From contig PTLK01000042.1 in NCBI GenBank assembly GCA_002938075.1, positions 1 through 10,738 of the forward strand: 10,738 bases of DNA, given 5' to 3'. The first letter of the stretch is position 1; every line of letters begins with the position of its first letter. The notes beneath the pieces are model-generated. The model did not search any database and had not been told where the DNA came from. It saw only the letters and a list, made by a program, of their open reading frames with translations. The position numbers were made by a program, and so were the translations under genes. Below are positions 8,071 to 10,738 of the stretch, piece by piece. The stretch is from Alphaproteobacteria bacterium MarineAlpha3_Bin3 (GTDB lineage: Bacteria; Pseudomonadota; Alphaproteobacteria; Rhodospirillales; Casp-alpha2).

Positions 8071-8113
8071 GAAAATGGGACAAACTCGTCTGGCCGAGCA
8101 AAAAAAACATCCT

Positions 8114-8120
8114 GGGGAGG
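8114..8120 (+). promoter_or_regulatory. Strong Shine-Dalgarno of the EF-G-like gene
   Basis: GGGGAGG ends 5 bases before the ATG at 8126. It decides the start and suggests efficient translation. The CCUCCC segment of the predicted small RNA at 10224-10219 (minus strand) is complementary to GGGAGG-like sites; against this one only GGAGG would pair, so it is not a specific target prediction. Confidence 0.75.
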
Positions 8121-8125
8121 ATTGA

Positions 8126-10159
8126 ATGGCAACCAAGGATCCATCCGGGCCGCGCGTCGCGGCGATCGTCGGGCCGTACCTTTGCGGTAAAACGACGCTT
8201 TTTGAAAGCATCCTAGTGATGACCGGCGCCGTTGGGCGCAAGGGATCATCCAAGGACGGCTATGCCGTCGGCGATGGATCGCCCGAGGCAAAGGCCCGCC
8301 AGATGAGCACCGAGGTCAATATCGCGTCCACCGAATACCTGGGCAATCCCTGGACGTTCCTGGATTGCCCCGGGTCCGTCGAAATGATTCAGGAATCCAC
8401 CAACGCCCTGATGGTGGCGGATACGGCGGTCGTCGTTTGCGAAGCCGATGCGTCGCGGGCGTTGACGGTGGCGCCGTTGCTGAAATTCCTGAGCGAGAAG
8501 AAAATCCCGCATATCCTGTTCATCAACAAGATGGACACCGCCATCTCAAGCGTCAAGGAGACGCTGGAGGCGCTTCAGGCCTTTTCCGACCGGCCGCTGG
8601 TGCTGCGCGAGATTCCGATCCGCGAAGACGACAAGATCATCGGCCACGTGGACCTGGTCAGCGAACGGGCCTTTAAATGGACCCCTGGTAAGCCGTCGGA
8701 TTTGATCGAGATTCCGGGCGAGGTCAAGGACCGGGAACAGGAGGCGCGGACGGAGCTTTTGGAAAGCCTGGCCGACTTCGACGACAAGCTGCTGGAGGAC
8801 CTACTCGAGGACGTCATCCCGACCACCGAGGAAATCTACACCAGCCTGACCGAAGACCTGCGCCAGAGCCTGATCGTGCCGGTTTTCTTCGGCTCGGCCG
8901 AAAACGACAACGGAGTGCGCCGGCTGTTGAAGGCGTTGCGCCACGAATGCCCCGAGGTCGCCGCCACCGCCGAAAGGCTCGGCATCAACAGCACCGGCGG
9001 CACCCTGGCGCAGGTGTTCAAAACCGTCCACGCCGGTCACGCCGGAAAGCTAAGTTTCGCCCGCGTTTGGCGCGGCGAGCTCAAGGACGGCATGACGTTG
9101 AATGGCGAGCGGGTCAGCGGCCTACACAGCGCCCTGGGCCAGAAACACGAAAAGCTGTCCCAGGCCGTCGCCGGCCAAGTCGCCGCCCTGGGGCGTATGG
9201 AAAAGGTCGCCACCGGCGTTGCGTTGTCGGAATCCGGCAACGACACCGCCGCCGAATGGCCGGAACCCCGAAAACCCCTGTTCTCGCTTTCCGTTCATGC
9301 CGAACACCGCGAAGACGAGGTCAAGCTTTCCGGCGCCCTGGCCAAGCTGACCGAGGAAGACCCGTCGTTTTCCTACGAACCCAACCAGGAGACCCATGAG
9401 CTGCTGCTTTGGGGCCAGGGTGAAATGCACTTGTTGATTTCCATCGACCGGCTGAAAAACAAATATCACCTGGGCGTGACTTCCGCCCGCCCGCAGGTGC
9501 CTTACAAGGAAACTATCCGCAAGACCATTTCCCAACACGCCCGGCACAAGAAGCAATCGGGCGGCCACGGCGAATTCGGGGACGTGCATTTAAACATCAA
9601 GCCCCTGCCCCGGGGGTCGGGCTTCGAGTACAAAAATACCATCACCGGCGGCGTCGTGCCCAAGCAGTACATCCCGGCGGTGGAAAACGGGGTCAAGGAG
9701 TTCATGGTCCGGGGGCCCTTGGGCTTTCCCGTCGTCGATATCTCGGTGACGCTGACGGACGGCCAATTCCATGCCGTCGACAGCTCCGACATGGCGTTCA
9801 AGAAGGCCGCCGGACAGGCGATGCGCGAAGGCATGCCCAAGGCCAACCCGGTGCTGCTGGAACCCATCTTCCAGGTCGAGATCCTCCTGCCCAACGAATT
9901 CACCTCCAAGATCCAACGCCTGGTCTCGGGCCGGCGGGGGCAGATCCTCGGCTTCGACGCCAAGCCGGGCTGGGCAGGCTGGGACGAGGTGTCGGTACAA
10001 CTGCCGCAGTCGGAAATGCATGACCTGATTATCGAACTCCGCTCGATGACCCTGGGCGTCGGTTCCTTCGAATGGAAGTTCGACCACCTGCAGGAACTGT
10101 CGGGCAAGGACGCCGACACCGTGGTTTCCCAGCACAGTGCGGCCGAGGCCGAAGGTTAG
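8126..10159 (+). CDS. EF-G-like translational GTPase (EF-G2 type) with altered G1 and G3 motifs
   Basis: A 677-residue paralogue of elongation factor G with all its domains. G domain: P-loop GPYLCGKT (16-23), a non-standard switch I (RQMSTEVNIAS, 58-68), G3 as DCPGS (80-84), G4 NKMD (134-137), G' insertion about 170-245, G5 GSA (256-258). Domain II about 290-385, III about 385-455, IV about 455-575, V from about 577 (EPIFQVE…GRRGQILG). Domain IV keeps the translocase tip GQFHAVDSSDMAFKKA (546-561), as in canonical EF-G. G3 differs from the usual DTPGH: Ser84 stands where the catalytic His is expected, and the P-loop lacks the usual HxDxGKT. It is therefore probably not the main EF-G; a canonical fusA should exist elsewhere. 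EF-G2-type proteins with altered G3 are known in mycobacteria and alphaproteobacteria. The strong GGGGAGG (8114-8120), 5 bases before the ATG, fixes the start. Role: ribosome-associated, exact step unknown. Confidence 0.9.
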   Translation: MATKDPSGPRVAAIVGPYLCGKTTLFESILVMTGAVGRKGSSKDGYAVGDGSPEAKARQMSTEVNIASTEYLGNPWTFLDCPGSVEMIQESTNALMVADTAVVVCEADASRALTVAPLLKFLSEKKIPHILFINKMDTAISSVKETLEALQAFSDRPLVLREIPIREDDKIIGHVDLVSERAFKWTPGKPSDLIEIPGEVKDREQEARTELLESLADFDDKLLEDLLEDVIPTTEEIYTSLTEDLRQSLIVPVFFGSAENDNGVRRLLKALRHECPEVAATAERLGINSTGGTLAQVFKTVHAGHAGKLSFARVWRGELKDGMTLNGERVSGLHSALGQKHEKLSQAVAGQVAALGRMEKVATGVALSESGNDTAAEWPEPRKPLFSLSVHAEHREDEVKLSGALAKLTEEDPSFSYEPNQETHELLLWGQGEMHLLISIDRLKNKYHLGVTSARPQVPYKETIRKTISQHARHKKQSGGHGEFGDVHLNIKPLPRGSGFEYKNTITGGVVPKQYIPAVENGVKEFMVRGPLGFPVVDISVTLTDGQFHAVDSSDMAFKKAAGQAMREGMPKANPVLLEPIFQVEILLPNEFTSKIQRLVSGRRGQILGFDAKPGWAGWDEVSVQLPQSEMHDLIIELRSMTLGVGSFEWKFDHLQELSGKDADTVVSQHSAAEAEG

Positions 10160-10176
10160 CCCCCAAAACGGGGCCG

Positions 10177-10207
10177 AAAAAAAAGCCCCCGCTAAAAAAG
10201 CGAGGGC
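10177..10207 (-). terminator. Intrinsic (Rho-independent) terminator, minus strand
   Basis: Read on the minus strand, GCCCTCGCT (10207-10199) pairs with AGCGGGGGC (10193-10185) over a T5 loop, giving nine continuous pairs including one G·U (10203/10189), followed directly by eight T (10184-10177). On the plus strand the same stem has a C·A mismatch and is followed by GAGTTTAAAC, so it is much weaker there. It terminates leftward transcription: either the predicted small RNA or read-through from the LysR gene. Confidence 0.85.
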
Positions 10208-10301
10208 GAGTTTAAACAGGGAGGCTTCACGTCTGGGAGACGCGAGGGCTCGCCCGGGGGGATGGGCGGTCCCTCTTCATTCCAGGATTTGCGCCCGGAA
10301 C

Positions 10302-10324
10302 TTCCCGGATCATCGATCCGGGAA
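10302..10324. repeat. Perfect inverted repeat, 9-bp arms
   Basis: TTCCCGGAT (10302-10310) and ATCCGGGAA (10316-10324) are exact inverse complements around CATCG. No T-run follows on either strand, so it is not a terminator by itself. It lies inside the predicted minus-strand small RNA and would be its most stable internal hairpin. Confidence 0.8.
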
Positions 10325-10336
10325 TCTGATGCTGCA

Positions 10337-10354
10337 ATGCAACATCACTTGCAT
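10337..10354. promoter_or_regulatory. Second ATGCAA/TTGCAT dyad, over the predicted small RNA start
   Basis: ATGCAA (10337-10342) and TTGCAT (10349-10354) repeat exactly the half-sites of the dyad at 10404-10426, but with a 6-base instead of a 3-base gap. The centre lies about 70 bp from the first dyad and spans the predicted transcription start. It could be a second contact site for the same regulator, or part of the 5' stem of the RNA; the two overlap. Confidence 0.4.
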
Positions 10355-10356
10355 AC

Positions 10357-10387
10357 AATATAGGAATCCGCCCCCCAGCTTGCCACC
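10357..10387 (-). promoter_or_regulatory. Sigma70-like promoter of the predicted small RNA
   Basis: On the minus strand, GTGGCA (10386-10381; 4 of 6 match TTGACA) is 17 bp from CTATAT (10363-10358), or 18 bp from TATATT (10362-10357). CTATAT is a common alphaproteobacterial form of the -10 hexamer. The expected start is an A at about 10350-10349. The moderate -35 is typical of a promoter needing an activator. Confidence 0.55.
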
Positions 10388-10403
10388 CTCAATGGCGCAT
10401 TTC

Positions 10404-10426
10404 AGCCATGCAAAAATTGCATGGCT
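10404..10426. promoter_or_regulatory. LysR-type binding box (perfect dyad with T-N11-A core)
   Basis: AGCCATGCAA (10404-10413) and TTGCATGGCT (10417-10426) are exact inverse complements around AAA. The inner 13 bases begin with T and end with A, fitting the T-N11-A rule of LysR regulators. The centre, 10415, is 65 bp before the predicted small RNA start on the minus strand, the classical recognition-site position. A LysR-type gene ends 100 bp away, so it is the obvious candidate regulator. The flank at 10431-10459 is strikingly AT-rich for this window. Confidence 0.6.
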
Positions 10427-10526
10427 AGTAACCTTTTATAATTAAATAGACTTTTTTTCGCATTCGCCCTCTCGGTGCGAGCGGAATCCGGTTTTTGAGC
10501 CTAAAAAGGCGACCAAACGAAGCCGG
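10427..10526. other. Non-coding spacer after the LysR gene
   Basis: No coding sequence is supported. It holds an AT-rich patch (10431-10459), a plus-strand TATAAT (10437-10442) without a well-spaced -35, and two weak dyads: an imperfect one around 10460-10485 (TCGC/GCGA with CGC/GCG outside and an AT bulge) and AGCCT/AGGC-like short arms at about 10498-10510. Neither is followed by a T-run on the minus strand, so the LysR gene has no clear terminator here and may read into the small RNA terminator. Confidence 0.5.
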
Positions 10527-10738
10527 CTAAAGGTTTCCGCCGGCCAGTTTGTCGACCAGGAAATCCCTAAGCACGCCGATCCGCTTGTTCTTCCGGAGCT
10601 CCTCGGGATAGACGAAATAGACGTCGATGGACGGCCCATGAAGCTCCGGCAGGATCTCGACTAGGGTTCCTGCCTCGCGGGTCATGTAGTCGGGCAGCGC
10701 GCCGATGCCGAGGCCGCTCTGCACGGCGCGGTAGATTC
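10527..10738 (-). CDS. LysR-family transcriptional regulator, C-terminal end (5' end outside the window)
   Basis: About 70 C-terminal residues of the effector-binding domain of a LysR-type regulator. Seen: the frame continues to the window edge (…IYRAVQSGLGIGALPDYM…), then LVEILPELHGPSIDVYFVYPEELR and RIGVLRDFLVDKL before a TAG stop at 10529-10527. The GLGIGALPDYM strand-turn and the DVYFVYPEEL strand are typical of the LsrB/VtlR-like lineage of alphaproteobacteria, which often lies near trxB and near the AbcR sRNA genes; the DNA-binding helix-turn-helix is outside the window, so this subfamily call is tentative. The GTG at 10724 is internal (Val in AVQSG), not a start. The gene points toward the predicted small RNA and its LysR box. 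Confidence 0.85.
   Translation of the reverse strand, partial: IYRAVQSGLGIGALPDYMTREAGTLVEILPELHGPSIDVYFVYPEELRKNKRIGVLRDFLVDKLAGGNL

Larger units (their letters stand above)
10177..10350 (-). ncRNA. Predicted trans-acting small RNA with C-rich (CUCCC) loops, next to a LysR-type regulator
   Basis: About 174 nt from the predicted start (~10350) to the U8 tract. Order of elements on the minus strand: stem GAUGUUGC/GCAGCAUC (10346-10328) with a 3-nt loop; perfect 9-bp stem UUCCCGGAU/AUCCGGGAA (10324-10302); GC-rich hairpin GAGGG…CGCCC/GGGCG…CCCUC (10275-10244) with a C6 in the loop and two mismatches; stem UCGCGUCU/AGACGUGA (10245-10227) with loop CCC, forming CUCCC; unpaired CCUCCC (10224-10219); then the intrinsic terminator. 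The CCUCCC/CUCCC segments can pair with Shine-Dalgarno sequences, as in Hfq-dependent AbcR (alpha-r15) sRNAs and other CUCCC-motif RNAs. Three stems have a G·U pair on this strand where the plus strand has C·A, supporting minus-strand transcription. No credible ORF lies inside. In Rhizobiales, AbcR genes sit beside the LsrB/VtlR regulator; this location is similar, but family membership is inference. An alternative is a long 3' UTR of the LysR gene. Confidence 0.6.

Noticed and set aside
7315..8253. Minus-strand ORF of 312 codons opposite the aminotransferase
   Set aside because: It is antisense to a fully convincing gene, runs through two intergenic features and has no conserved motifs.
10252..10303. 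Small minus-strand ORF (about 17 codons, MKRDRP…) inside the predicted sRNA
   Set aside because: There is no properly spaced ribosome binding site and it coincides with stable stem-loops; a dual-function RNA cannot be excluded but is not supported.
10417..10442. Plus-strand promoter TTGCAT…TATAAT
   Set aside because: The -10 matches the consensus but the spacer is only 14 bp, the -35 lies inside the LysR dyad, and nothing credible is encoded downstream on the plus strand before the LysR gene.
10137..10445. Plus-strand ORF of 102 codons after the EF-G-like gene
   Set aside because: It overlaps the EF-G-like 3' end in another frame, has no ribosome binding site and shows no recognisable protein character; the region is better explained by the minus-strand RNA elements.

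Overview
The window is GC-rich bacterial chromosome, most likely from an alphaproteobacterium of the Rhodospirillales type. The evidence is a five-gene F1-only ATP synthase operon order (…atpA-atpG-atpD-atpC), a UvrB with a long basic tail, a 400-residue class I aspartate aminotransferase starting in the way usual for that class, a divergent EF-G-like GTPase of a type I know from that group, and a LysR regulator resembling the LsrB/VtlR lineage. The taxonomic call is inference from gene content and protein character, not from a search. I see no insertion sequence, phage gene, tRNA, rRNA or CRISPR array.

Layout. Positions 1-4503 (+): the 3' part of atpA (its N-terminus lies outside the window), then atpG, atpD and atpC, followed by a SixA-like histidine phosphatase whose start codon overlaps the atpC stop (TGATG). 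Positions 4506-6629 (-): uvrB, converging on the phosphatase gene with only 2 bp between them; the two stop codons are the ends of one 8-bp palindrome. Positions 6630-6801: intergenic region between the divergent uvrB and aminotransferase genes. Positions 6802-8004 (+): aspartate (possibly also prephenate) aminotransferase. Positions 8126-10159 (+): an EF-G paralogue that keeps the translocase tip of domain IV but has altered GTPase motifs. Positions 10160-10526: a 367-bp gap without a protein gene. Positions 10527-10738 (-): the C-terminal end of a LysR-type regulator that runs off the right edge.

The 10160-10526 gap is the most interesting part. Read on the minus strand it contains, in order, a perfect 10-bp-arm dyad with T-N11-A form (a LysR-type box), a sigma70-like promoter, about 170 nt with several strong stem-loops and C-rich CUCCC-type loops, and an intrinsic terminator with eight U. 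The dyad centre falls about 65 bp before the predicted transcription start, the classical position of a LysR recognition site. In three stems a C·A mismatch on the plus strand becomes a G·U pair on the minus strand, which supports an RNA made from the minus strand. I propose a trans-acting small RNA controlled by the adjacent LysR regulator, analogous in position and motifs to the AbcR (alpha-r15) sRNAs beside LsrB/VtlR in Rhizobiales. The RNA and its regulation are predictions.

How the genes relate: the atp genes encode the catalytic F1 sector of ATP synthase; the phosphatase is probably co-translated with them but its substrate is unknown. uvrB (nucleotide excision repair), the aminotransferase (amino acid biosynthesis) and the EF-G-like factor (translation) look like independent housekeeping units.
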